Positions 1 to 6,187 of a stretch of 12,109 nucleotides of DNA are shown here, in pieces; the first letter of the stretch is position 1; every line of letters begins with the position of its first letter. The translations under genes and the position numbers were made by a program. The stretch comes from Chlamydiota bacterium (GTDB taxonomy: Bacteria; Chlamydiota; Chlamydiia; Chlamydiales; SM23-39), in the NCBI GenBank assembly GCA_027459365.1, contig DAIDIM010000191.1, positions 1-12,109 on the forward strand, given 5' to 3'. The notes below the pieces were generated by a model. That model did not search any database, was not told the origin of the DNA, and saw only the letters and a program-made list of their open reading frames with translations.

Positions 1-321
1 GCCGCCCTTCCAGCCCCAATAGGTCCAGGTTCCGGCCAGCCGGTCGAAGACCTGCTTGGCGCTCGTCTCGGATTCGCTGCGCCTGCCCGCCGGCAGATCG
101 GCGAGGAGTGCCTCGTCCGGCACGCGGCGCCACAGCCAATCCGGCACGTCGTGCTCTACCACGGGGGCGAGGTGTGCCGGCACGCCGGCCTTGCGGAAAT
201 ATTTCTGGGCCAGGATGTCGCAGGCGACCTGGCTCCAATCGGCCGGCACCTCCATGTCGGGGAGATGGAATACCCGGGAGCCGTCGGGATTGCGGATTTC
301 GCTCGTCGCGCGCCGGAATTC
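1..321 (-). CDS. nrdJ: N-terminal fragment of B12-dependent ribonucleotide reductase (foreign segment)
   Basis: Reading on the minus strand, this stretch is open throughout and runs off the window edge. It carries the motifs SEIRNPDGS, VPADWSQVACDILAQKYFRK, VPDWLWRRVPDEA and KQVFDRLAGTWTYWGWKGG, which I recognise as the N-terminal region of class II adenosylcobalamin-dependent ribonucleotide reductases of alphaproteobacteria. These reduce ribonucleotides to deoxyribonucleotides in the cytoplasm. The native start is missing: upstream the frame continues into skp. The segment is far richer in G+C than everything after about position 330 and uses GC-ending codons (CTG, GCC, CGC), unlike its neighbours. 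The family assignment is strong. That it belongs to this chromosome is doubtful, and a chimeric join is the likeliest explanation. Confidence 0.85.
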
Positions 322-330
322 GATATTTTG
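316..330. other. Sequence junction, probable chimera breakpoint
   Basis: Composition and protein family both change here. To the right the minus frame reads as chlamydial Skp (…EEELKVKYQN). To the left it reads as ribonucleotide reductase (FRRATSEIRNPDG). The reading frame is kept across the join. The hexamer GAATTC (an EcoRI site) lies at 316-321, inside the transition. The exact breakpoint cannot be placed better than about 316-330, because the residues I-E-F fit either side. A second GAATTC is at 415-420 inside skp, so a simple complete-digest ligation is not proven. Confidence 0.75.
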
Positions 331-603
331 ATATTTAACTTTCAATTCTTCTTCAGCCTTTGGAGCTAGAGAATCAAGGTACTCTGTATCTTCACATTTT
401 GCTGCGACTTCCTTGAATTCCTTCTCAGTATTTTCCATCATTGTAGCCATCTGCTTGCGAAGGGCTTCAAAATTTTCCTGCTCTTTTTTCCCATATTTGG
501 AATCTGTTACGCAGGATGTAAAATTGACAACACCGGTCATGAGGGTATCTGCACATAAAGATGACCCAGCAATGAGAGCTGCTGCTAAAAAGAATTTTTT
601 CAT
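322..603 (-). CDS. skp: Periplasmic chaperone Skp (OmpH), truncated by the junction
   Basis: Skp is a periplasmic chaperone that holds unfolded outer-membrane proteins for delivery to BamA. The visible part has a typical Sec signal peptide (MKKFFLAAALIAGSSLCA, likely cut before DT), then TGVVNFTSCVTDSKYGKKEQ. That corresponds to the family's 'G.VN...C...S..GKKE' start, followed by a charged helical arm rich in K, E, Q and M (QENFEALRKQM…). About 94 codons remain of an expected 160-180. The C-terminal arm and tail are replaced in frame by ribonucleotide reductase sequence, so the gene as given is not a functional Skp. The ATG at 603-601 has a good AGGAG site. It follows bamA by 27 bases, so the two are probably one operon, as in Chlamydia. 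Confidence 0.82.
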
Positions 604-607
604 AGTT

Positions 608-612
608 CTCCT
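608..612 (-). promoter_or_regulatory. Ribosome binding site of skp
   Basis: On the minus strand AGGAG lies four bases before the ATG of skp (TAGGAGAACTATG). It fixes the skp start and contrasts with bamA, which has no such site. Confidence 0.75.
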
Positions 613-630
613 AAAAGATTAAAAAATTTT

Positions 631-3069
631 TCAGAATTGTCCGCCCATTGAGAAGAAGAATTTTTGCCACTTGCTCTCTCGTTTTTGTCGGACACCATCT
701 GCATCAATCCATTCTCTACCAACACGGTCTTTTTTGACTAGGGGGTAGCCATAACCGAGGATAATTGGGGTTCTATTTCCAATATCGACGCGGATGCCAA
801 CTCCGGTTGATGGACGTATTTGGCTAATTTTAAACGTATCGAACTCCACACACCCTACGTCGATGAATGTAAAAATATCAAGCATGCGGAAAAGTTCATG
901 ATTGTATTCCAGAGACAGAAGCATTGAAGATAGTCCTCCATAAGGAGTATCTGTTCGATTGAAACCACCCGTCGCATTTTGTAAAGCCACTACAGGACCC
1001 AAAGTGAACGGTTCATATCCACGTACTGTATCCACACCCCCTAAGAAAAAGCGCTCGCTATAGGGGACAGTTCTTTTTGTTGTACTTCCATAAGGAACAA
1101 TGAATTTGAAATCGCCACGCAATTTGAACGTACCTCTTCTCCAGGGCGTATAGTAGATTGCATTGAGATAGCTGAACTTTGCAAAATCATATTTGCCAAT
1201 CAGTCCAGTGACTTCTGCTTCTAAATAGGAGCGCCAGCCATAATGTGGCCTGATCGCACTATCGGTTGAATCATACGAAAGATTGGCGCTTATCCCTGTA
1301 ATCAACCCGTCTTGATTCAACTCATGACGGACGTGGTTCACAGAGGCTTGCGCAATTGCCGATTTATCAACAGGGCGTAAGTCCAAGCTATCTTGTGCAT
1401 GACGAGCACGCTCGCGGACTCCTACAGTCCAGAAGGCAGAAAGGGGATAGTTTGCATAGACAGATCCACCATAGGTCCTGACTAAAACATTTTCTTGGAG
1501 TTCGCTCCAAGTATAACTGATGCTAAATCCAAATCTCCAAAGGGTGTCAAAAACATAGGGGTTCATCCATTCAAGCAATATGTTATTTTGCTCTTTACCG
1601 ACCGTCCCTTTTAAGTGAAAAATTTCTCCGCCACCACGTAGATCGCTAAATCGTCCCACAAATAGTTTAGAAATGCCCCGAAGGTTGAAATTCCGCTCTG
1701 TAAGATCAAGCCCTCCATAAATACTATCTGTTGAGCTAAATCCGCCAAATAGGCTGATATTTCCCGTTGTTGTCTCTTCCACTTCGATATATACATCTCG
1801 ATAGCTTTCGCCTAAGATATCATCGTCTGCCGTGCGCACAGCATAAACATTGACGCTTTTAAAATAGCCAAGCGCTTCCAGTTTTTTTTGCGTTGCATTC
1901 AATTTACGACAGTCGAATGTTTCTCCTGGAACCAACTGAGATTCACGCAAAATGACATTGTATCGTGTCGAAGTATTCCCAAAAATATGTACCAATCCCA
2001 CTTTATAGGGTTGACCTTCATCAATATAGTATTCAACATCAAAGATTGGTTCATTCTCTTTTAAAAGGGTTTCAAATTGAACGCTTGTGTCAATATATCC
2101 CCTTTGTCCATACAAATCTTTAATCGCTTGCGAGGACTCTCTCACTTTATCGGGAGAAAAAGGTGCGCCAGGAGAGACCACCGTTTTTTTTGATAAATCC
2201 TCTGTCGGAAAAAGAGTATTTCCAGCAAATCGGATCGTTCCAAAATGGAAGAGTTGTCCTCGATGTGCATTGATTTCGACAATCAGTTTTCCATTTTCTT
2301 CATCTTCAAGGAGTTGTATGTCCACTCTTGCATCGGCATACCCTTTGTTATGTAGGTAATTTAGAATGGTCATTTTGTCTTGTTCTAATGCTTCATCTCG
2401 GTAGGTGCCCGTTCCTGTGATCCAACTCAACAAGAAATTGTACTTTTTCAAATACATTTGCTCTTCGATATCTGATTTTTCATCATTGGTAAAACCATTG
2501 AGAACAATTTGGCCAATACGGCCAGGTCTTCCCTCTTGTATGTCGATGATCACATTCACTTCGTCAGTATTGGGGATCGGCTCGAGTGTGTAAGAAATTT
2601 GCGATTCGAAATACCCTTTTTTGAAGTAGTATTCTTTAACTTTGTTAAATCCTTTATTAAACGACTGTCTGTTAAAAACCGTATGTGGTTTAATATCAAG
2701 TTCTTTCTGTAAAGTAGAGGATTTTATTTGTTCGTTACCAATCCACTTAATTTCTCGGATAATGGGTCTTGGAGTCACATGAATTGTAATGAATACCTGG
2801 CCATCTTGAAGTCTTACAGATGGATTCACCGATTCATATTCTTCAGAAAGAGTTTTAAGATCGCTATCAAATGTGAGTTGAGAAAACGTATCTCCAGTCC
2901 GTGTTTTCATTCTTGCGAGCGCAGTTCGAGAATCAAGGTGGGTCTGGCTTGGACTATCGACGATAATTTCAATATGGGAGACCTTTTTTTCGTCGTAGAA
3001 TTCGGCGCCAATTATTGGTGCAACGTGGCATAGGAAGAGGAGAAAGAATAGGGACAAATTTTTATTCAT
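631..3069 (-). CDS. bamA: Outer-membrane protein assembly factor BamA (Omp85)
   Basis: BamA is the outer-membrane barrel that folds and inserts other barrel proteins. The 812-residue product has a signal peptide (residues 1 to about 22, ending APIIGA). A periplasmic stretch of POTRA-type repeats runs to about residue 435; segments such as NVIIDIQEGRPGRIGQIVLNG and YYIDEGQPYKVGLVHIFGN are typical. The beta-barrel begins near NISLFGGFSSTDSIYGG. The diagnostic loop-6 motif VRGY is at 682-685, and the chain ends in aromatic Phe (…FFFSMGGQF), the usual barrel signal. Length matches the family. The start is the first ATG after an in-frame TGA nine bases upstream. No Shine-Dalgarno site is visible; a promoter-like pair and an inverted repeat sit right against the start. 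recR lies upstream and skp downstream, the chlamydial order. Confidence 0.96.
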   Translation of the reverse strand: MNKNLSLFFLLFLCHVAPIIGAEFYDEKKVSHIEIIVDSPSQTHLDSRTALARMKTRTGDTFSQLTFDSDLKTLSEEYESVNPSVRLQDGQVFITIHVTPRPIIREIKWIGNEQIKSSTLQKELDIKPHTVFNRQSFNKGFNKVKEYYFKKGYFESQISYTLEPIPNTDEVNVIIDIQEGRPGRIGQIVLNGFTNDEKSDIEEQMYLKKYNFLLSWITGTGTYRDEALEQDKMTILNYLHNKGYADARVDIQLLEDEENGKLIVEINAHRGQLFHFGTIRFAGNTLFPTEDLSKKTVVSPGAPFSPDKVRESSQAIKDLYGQRGYIDTSVQFETLLKENEPIFDVEYYIDEGQPYKVGLVHIFGNTSTRYNVILRESQLVPGETFDCRKLNATQKKLEALGYFKSVNVYAVRTADDDILGESYRDVYIEVEETTTGNISLFGGFSSTDSIYGGLDLTERNFNLRGISKLFVGRFSDLRGGGEIFHLKGTVGKEQNNILLEWMNPYVFDTLWRFGFSISYTWSELQENVLVRTYGGSVYANYPLSAFWTVGVRERARHAQDSLDLRPVDKSAIAQASVNHVRHELNQDGLITGISANLSYDSTDSAIRPHYGWRSYLEAEVTGLIGKYDFAKFSYLNAIYYTPWRRGTFKLRGDFKFIVPYGSTTKRTVPYSERFFLGGVDTVRGYEPFTLGPVVALQNATGGFNRTDTPYGGLSSMLLSLEYNHELFRMLDIFTFIDVGCVEFDTFKISQIRPSTGVGIRVDIGNRTPIILGYGYPLVKKDRVGREWIDADGVRQKRESKWQKFFFSMGGQF

Positions 3070-3072
3070 AGT

Positions 3073-3097
3073 GGATCAAGTATAGGTCACTTGATCC
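3073..3097. promoter_or_regulatory. Perfect inverted repeat at the bamA start, possible operator
   Basis: GGATCAAGT (3073-3081) and ACTTGATCC (3089-3097) form a perfect 9-base inverted repeat around a 7-base spacer, ending 3 bases before the bamA ATG. The repeat covers the predicted -10 box and part of the -35/-10 spacer. That is where a repressor operator would sit. If transcribed, it would instead be a hairpin over the translation start. There is no T-run, so it is not a usual terminator. Function is inferred. Confidence 0.6.
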
Positions 3098-3108
3098 GAA
3101 AATGTCAA
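3079..3108 (-). promoter_or_regulatory. Predicted sigma-70-type promoter for bamA
   Basis: On the minus strand a consensus TTGACA (3108-3103) is followed after 18 bases by TATACT (3084-3079), five of six bases of the -10 consensus. Transcription would start near 3072, only a few bases before the ATG at 3069, giving a leaderless or nearly leaderless mRNA. bamA may also be read through from recR. Confidence 0.5.
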
Positions 3109-3190
3109 ATTGGGAGCTGTCTAGAGGAAAATTACACCGTTTCACCGCGTCAAATCAACCGAAAATCGACGATCGTAAATGGGGTTGTAT

Positions 3191-3793
3191 TTAGAATGTC
3201 TGACGACCTTTCAATGCACGGCTGAGAGTACTTCCATCGATGTATTCGAGGCTGCTACCCATTGGAAGTCCAAAAGCTAAGCGAGAAATGGAAAGAGCTT
3301 CTGGTTGTAACTGACTTTTAATATAAAGAGCAGTGGTGTCTCCTTCAAGCGTCGAATCAAATGCGAGAATGATTTCTCCAACCTTGTTTTGATGGATCCT
3401 CTTTTGGATTTTCTCAATGTTTAATTGACTTGCATGGCGGCCATCTAGAGGTGAGAGAAGATGTTCTACGACATGATAAAGGCCTTTATATGTTCTAGTC
3501 TCTTCGATAGCAAATGCATCACGTGCTGAAGCAATCACACAAAGTTGCGTTGGATCGCGTGTGCTTTGATCGCAAAACGGGCAACATCCAAGATTTGTAA
3601 GGCATCCACAGATAATACATGGAGGGATTTTATCCTTAATTCCAAGTAAGATTTCTCCCAAAAAGAGGAGCTCCTCTTTTGGCCAGCCTAATAATTCAAA
3701 GGCAAAGCGCTCAGCTGTTTTTGTTCCAATGCCTGGAAGTTTCTTAAGCTCAGCAATTAAGGGAACAAGTTCGGTTGGATAATTTCGTGTCAT
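3191..3793 (-). CDS. recR: Recombination mediator protein RecR
   Basis: RecR acts with RecF and RecO in the cytoplasm to load RecA on gapped DNA. The 200-residue product has the full family layout and usual length. A helix-hairpin-helix is near residues 16-35 (LKKLPGIGTKTAERFAFELL). A four-cysteine zinc site is at C59, C62, C71 and C74, with extra cysteines at 64 and 70. A TOPRIM domain has EETRTYKGLYHVV and AFDSTLEGDTTALYI. The C-terminal motif is GLPMGSSLEYIDGSTLSRALKGR. The ATG at 3793 is the first in frame and no strong ribosome binding site is seen. Its upstream edge is only 47 bases from the palindromic repeat element, so any promoter must lie in that gap or in the element. It precedes bamA by 121 bases on the same strand, as in Chlamydia. 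Confidence 0.95.
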   Translation of the reverse strand: MTRNYPTELVPLIAELKKLPGIGTKTAERFAFELLGWPKEELLFLGEILLGIKDKIPPCIICGCLTNLGCCPFCDQSTRDPTQLCVIASARDAFAIEETRTYKGLYHVVEHLLSPLDGRHASQLNIEKIQKRIHQNKVGEIILAFDSTLEGDTTALYIKSQLQPEALSISRLAFGLPMGSSLEYIDGSTLSRALKGRQTF

Positions 3794-3836
3794 AGAGGAA
3801 GATTACCAAAATTCGATTGTTCCGTAAAGGGAAAGT

Positions 3837-4064
3837 AATGTGAGCCATTCTCGATGTGCCTCTTCGACGATATTCGGAAATCTTTTCGACGATTTTACCT
3901 CCATTTTCGCAAAGGTATATAACTCAATGAGATATTAGCTTTACGAAAACGGGGTAAACTCGTTCGAAAATATCCCAAATCTCCTCGAAGAATTCACACC
4001 GAGAATGGCTCAATGTGAGCCATTCTCGATGTGCCTCTTCGACGATATTCGGAAATCTTTTCGA
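3837..4064. repeat. Pair of perfect 53-base direct repeats
   Basis: Positions 3837-3889 and 4012-4064 are identical over 53 bases and lie 175 bases apart start to start. Each begins AATGTGAGCCATTCTCGATG and ends CTTTTCGA. They are the left arms of two neighbouring palindromic elements, the second being a shortened copy of the first. Confidence 0.9.
3841..4012. repeat. 172-base imperfect palindrome, MITE-like element (full copy)
   Basis: The ends TGAGCCATTCTCG (3841-3853) and CGAGAATGGCTCA (4000-4012) are exact inverted repeats. The pairing continues with mismatches and small indels through the whole length: CTTCGA with TCGAAG, then TTTTCG with CGAAAA, then a pair resembling TTTTACC…TTTTCGCAAAG against CTTTACGAAAACGGGGTAAA. 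It closes at CTCA-A-TGAG around 3927. As RNA it could fold into one long hairpin. There is no open reading frame. The base AATG flanks both ends (3837-3840, 4012-4015), possibly a target duplication. It looks like a miniature inverted-repeat element. The family is not one I recognise. Confidence 0.75.
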
Positions 4065-4088
4065 AGAATTTACGCCGAGAATGGCTCG
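4016..4088. repeat. Shortened copy of the palindromic element
   Basis: This begins with the same TGAGCCATTCTCGATG as the full element but jumps from TTTTCGA directly to AGAATTTACGCCGAGAATGGCTC. It therefore keeps both ends and loses about 100 bases of the middle. The terminal 12-base arms GAGCCATTCTCG (4017-4028) and CGAGAATGGCTC (4076-4087) are exact, and an inner TCTTCGA/TCGAAGA pair (4036-4042, 4061-4067) extends the stem. Only three bases separate it from the full copy. It is consistent with an internally deleted derivative or a nested insertion. Confidence 0.7.
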
Positions 4089-4094
4089 TAAGCC

Positions 4095-4187
4095 TCAAAT
4101 CAGTGCTATTGCATGCTGGACATATTCAAACCATTGCTTGTGAAAATGTTGTTTGAACTCTTCCGGTAAACTACAGAAAATGAATTT
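4095..4187 (-). pseudogene. Possible C-terminal remnant of an unidentified gene
   Basis: On the minus strand a 30-codon stretch without a start ends in TGA and reads KFIFCSLPEEFKQHFHKQW, then FEYVQHAIALI. Its residue pattern looks like genuine protein more than random AT-rich DNA. It lies against the palindromic elements, so it could be the tail of a decayed transposase. I do not recognise the family, and chance is possible over this length. Confidence 0.25.
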
Positions 4188-4189
4188 TT

Positions 4190-4474
4190 AATTTTCGCTA
4201 TTGTATTTACTTAAAAATAAGACATTTTTTGCTGTAAATCTGTTATTTATGTAATTAGCTCATCAATTGGTTTAAATTTATTCAATTTATTCTCTAATTG
4301 CGCTTTTGGTCAATACATTTTCTTTTTCCCATACAGTTTTTTTCATTTTTTTAATATATATGAATAGCGGAATTTAAATATGTATTACATGTTGATGTTG
4401 TATGATTTAGTTAATTATATTGTAATTAATCTATATATACTTAAAATAATTAATAAAGGCGAAAGAGGGGTGCT
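4190..4474. other. Very AT-rich intergenic stretch
   Basis: About 285 bases, strongly A+T-rich even for this genome, with runs of T and A and no credible gene. Small open frames here have no coding features. Apart from the promoter candidate before the 286-residue gene, I see nothing specific. Confidence 0.6.
4392..4421 (+). promoter_or_regulatory. Candidate promoter of the unidentified 286-residue gene
   Basis: TTGATG (4392-4397) and TATATT (4416-4421) are separated by 18 bases and lie about 50 bases before the ATG. In such AT-rich DNA similar pairs arise by chance, so this is weak evidence. Confidence 0.3.
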
Positions 4475-5335
4475 ATGTCTGAAATTCATGCGAATTTGTC
4501 TGCAGAACCTTCAAAAATATCTGATCGGATACTTGATACGACTCTCTATCGAAATGACCCTCATTCCTTGCTCCCTTCTAATTCTGAACCACTTTCTAGT
4601 CATATTGTTAGAATATTGACAGAGGTGGAATTGTATATCGAAGAAGAAAAAAGAGAATCGCAGAAAATCCAAAAACAGGTCGCTATCTGGGAAGAGCGGA
4701 TCCGTGGGAATTATTTTCAAATGGGAAAGAACGTGGATCAGATCAAAATGAATCAAATTGATGCTACTCATGAGCTTCTGCATAGAGATTATTGGTGGGG
4801 GAGAGAAAACCTTGTATTCACCGATTTTACTTTAGCAAAAAACGTTGGAAGAAGCTCTGATTGGGCGTGGGTGATTAATAAATATGGATTAACAAACAGC
4901 GATGGAACTCCCTTAGATCCTCATGCGCGTTGTATTGAAGAGCTTTGTCTTGGAGCTATCCGCAATTTAGCTATTGAATATAAAGAGGCGGGCGTTCGCT
5001 ATGATTTAGCCCATAATTATAAAAGAGCTGAAAGCGATCATTTAACAAGTATTAATACAAAATTATCTGCAACAAATGAACATTTGAGGAACTATATAAA
5101 TAATGTTCAGAATATACGAACAAGTATTCATGACGGTATTTTATTTCTCATGGAATTTGGTCTCAAAGTGAAGTCACTTCAAACAGATGAGACCCCTGCG
5201 ACATTTGGAGATCTAAGAGCATGGTCTGAAGAACATTTGGATCAATTTTTGAAAAAATATCCTTCAATTCCACAGCGAGTTGTGAGTGTATTTCGCAGGC
5301 TTGCTTCCATTCCACTTCCAGCACAAAATTCCTAA
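4475..5335 (+). CDS. Uncharacterised 286-residue, largely helical protein
   Basis: I do not recognise this protein. The first 40 residues are polar and probably disordered (SLLPSNSEPLSS). A likely coiled-coil follows at about 47-75 (VELYIEEEKRESQKIQKQV). Next is a tryptophan-rich segment with RDYWWGREN and SSDWAWVINKYGL. A long helical region with PHARCIEELCLGAIRNLAIEYKE follows, then LSATNEHLRNYINNVQNIRTS. The end is DLRAWSEEHLDQFLKKYPSIP. There is no signal peptide or membrane segment. The ATG has a purine-rich GAGGGG site five bases upstream. It stands alone between very AT-rich DNA and a repeat-rich leader, and its codon content is more ordinary than its flanks. A lineage-specific, possibly secreted host-interaction protein is conceivable but rests only on context. 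Confidence 0.8.
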   Translation: MSEIHANLSAEPSKISDRILDTTLYRNDPHSLLPSNSEPLSSHIVRILTEVELYIEEEKRESQKIQKQVAIWEERIRGNYFQMGKNVDQIKMNQIDATHELLHRDYWWGRENLVFTDFTLAKNVGRSSDWAWVINKYGLTNSDGTPLDPHARCIEELCLGAIRNLAIEYKEAGVRYDLAHNYKRAESDHLTSINTKLSATNEHLRNYINNVQNIRTSIHDGILFLMEFGLKVKSLQTDETPATFGDLRAWSEEHLDQFLKKYPSIPQRVVSVFRRLASIPLPAQNS

Positions 5336-5363
5336 GAGGGAGCTTCCGAACGTGCTTTGTAGC

Positions 5364-5456
5364 GCGAAATTTATAGAGATTTTTGATAAATTTTCGCAAC
5401 GTATCGCGAAAAATAAATATCGAAAAGTTATATTTTTGAGCGAAAATTTGCGAAAA
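5364..5456. repeat. Repeated GCGAAAA motifs with alternative hairpins before the methyltransferase gene
   Basis: TTTTCGC (5391-5397) can pair with GCGAAA-TTTA upstream (5364-5373, pairing to 5387-5397 with one bulge). It can instead pair with GCGAAAA at 5406-5412, 5440-5446 or 5450-5456. The pairings are mutually exclusive. This lies between the stop of the preceding gene and the methyltransferase start. It could be a terminator or attenuator-like leader, or protein-binding repeats. Confidence 0.4.
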
Positions 5457-5461
5457 GATCT

Positions 5462-6187
5462 ATGAGATTCGAGTGGAATGAACTCAAAATTGAGGTTAAT
5501 AATAAAAGAAGTTTCGTGATATCTTTTTCCAACATGTTTAAAGATGTCCTAGAATCTATCTATCGTGATCATCATGAGACGAAAGGTCGTTATGGATATT
5601 TGTACTGTCACGGGGAGCGTGGAAAATATCTACAACAATGGATCGGAGTGAATAAAAAAATTCTCGATTTGGGTTGCCGCGATGGGATGCTAACCTCATA
5701 TTATGCAAGGGGCAATGAAGTTCTTGGAGTCGACGTAGACCGAAACGCACTAAAAATGGCAAAGGAGAAACTAAACATCGACACATTATGGGTCGATCTC
5801 AATACAGAATGGCCATTTCTCCCAAATTCTTTTGATGTAGTTATTGCTTGTGAAATTATGGAGCATCTCTTTTTTCTCGAACCTTTTTTACAGAAAGTAA
5901 AGGAGAGTTTAAAACCGGGCGGTCTTTTTTTAGGATCTGTTCCAAATGCATTTCGTATGCGGAATCGATGGAAATTTTTGTTTGGCAAAGCGTACGAAAA
6001 CGATCCTACACATGTGCGTCAATTTTCAGTTCTTGGCCTTCAAAGAATTTTAAAGAAATATTTTCAAAATATAGAAATTATCCCCATACAGGGAAAAATC
6101 TTCCCCTGGATTCCAGTAACTCCTAAAATTCCTCAATCCATTAATCAATTATTTGCTAAGGATTTATTGTGGAAATCTCATCTATAA
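5462..6187 (+). CDS. Class I SAM-dependent methyltransferase
   Basis: This is a Rossmann-fold methyltransferase that transfers a methyl group from S-adenosylmethionine to an unknown substrate. The SAM-binding motif I ILDLGCRDG is at 67-75. The ribose-binding acidic residues are in VLGVDVD (87-93). FDVVIACEIMEHL is at 124-136 and LKPGGLFLGSVPN at 150-162. The later NDPTHVRQFSVLGLQRIL resembles MetW/UbiG-type and sugar or lipid methyltransferases, where 'PTHVR.F' is common. At 241 residues it has a normal length. The first 24 residues look atypical and the true start may be ATG 5534 or GTG 5516; no candidate has a strong ribosome binding site. The 3' end overlaps the convergent sulfatase gene by 32 bases. 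The substrate cannot be told. Confidence 0.85.
   Translation: MRFEWNELKIEVNNKRSFVISFSNMFKDVLESIYRDHHETKGRYGYLYCHGERGKYLQQWIGVNKKILDLGCRDGMLTSYYARGNEVLGVDVDRNALKMAKEKLNIDTLWVDLNTEWPFLPNSFDVVIACEIMEHLFFLEPFLQKVKESLKPGGLFLGSVPNAFRMRNRWKFLFGKAYENDPTHVRQFSVLGLQRILKKYFQNIEIIPIQGKIFPWIPVTPKIPQSINQLFAKDLLWKSHL

Noticed and set aside
1..603. A genuine Skp-ribonucleotide reductase fusion protein
   Set aside because: The frame is open, but composition switches sharply, the two parts act in different compartments and both are broken internally. A chimeric join explains it better.
3837..4064. CRISPR array from the 53-base repeats
   Set aside because: There are only two copies, each forms the arm of a palindrome, and the intervening sequence is their inverted partner rather than a spacer.
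4380..4619. Small plus-strand open frame before and overlapping the 286-residue gene
   Set aside because: It lies mostly in very AT-rich DNA, has no ribosome binding site and overlaps the better-supported gene in another frame.
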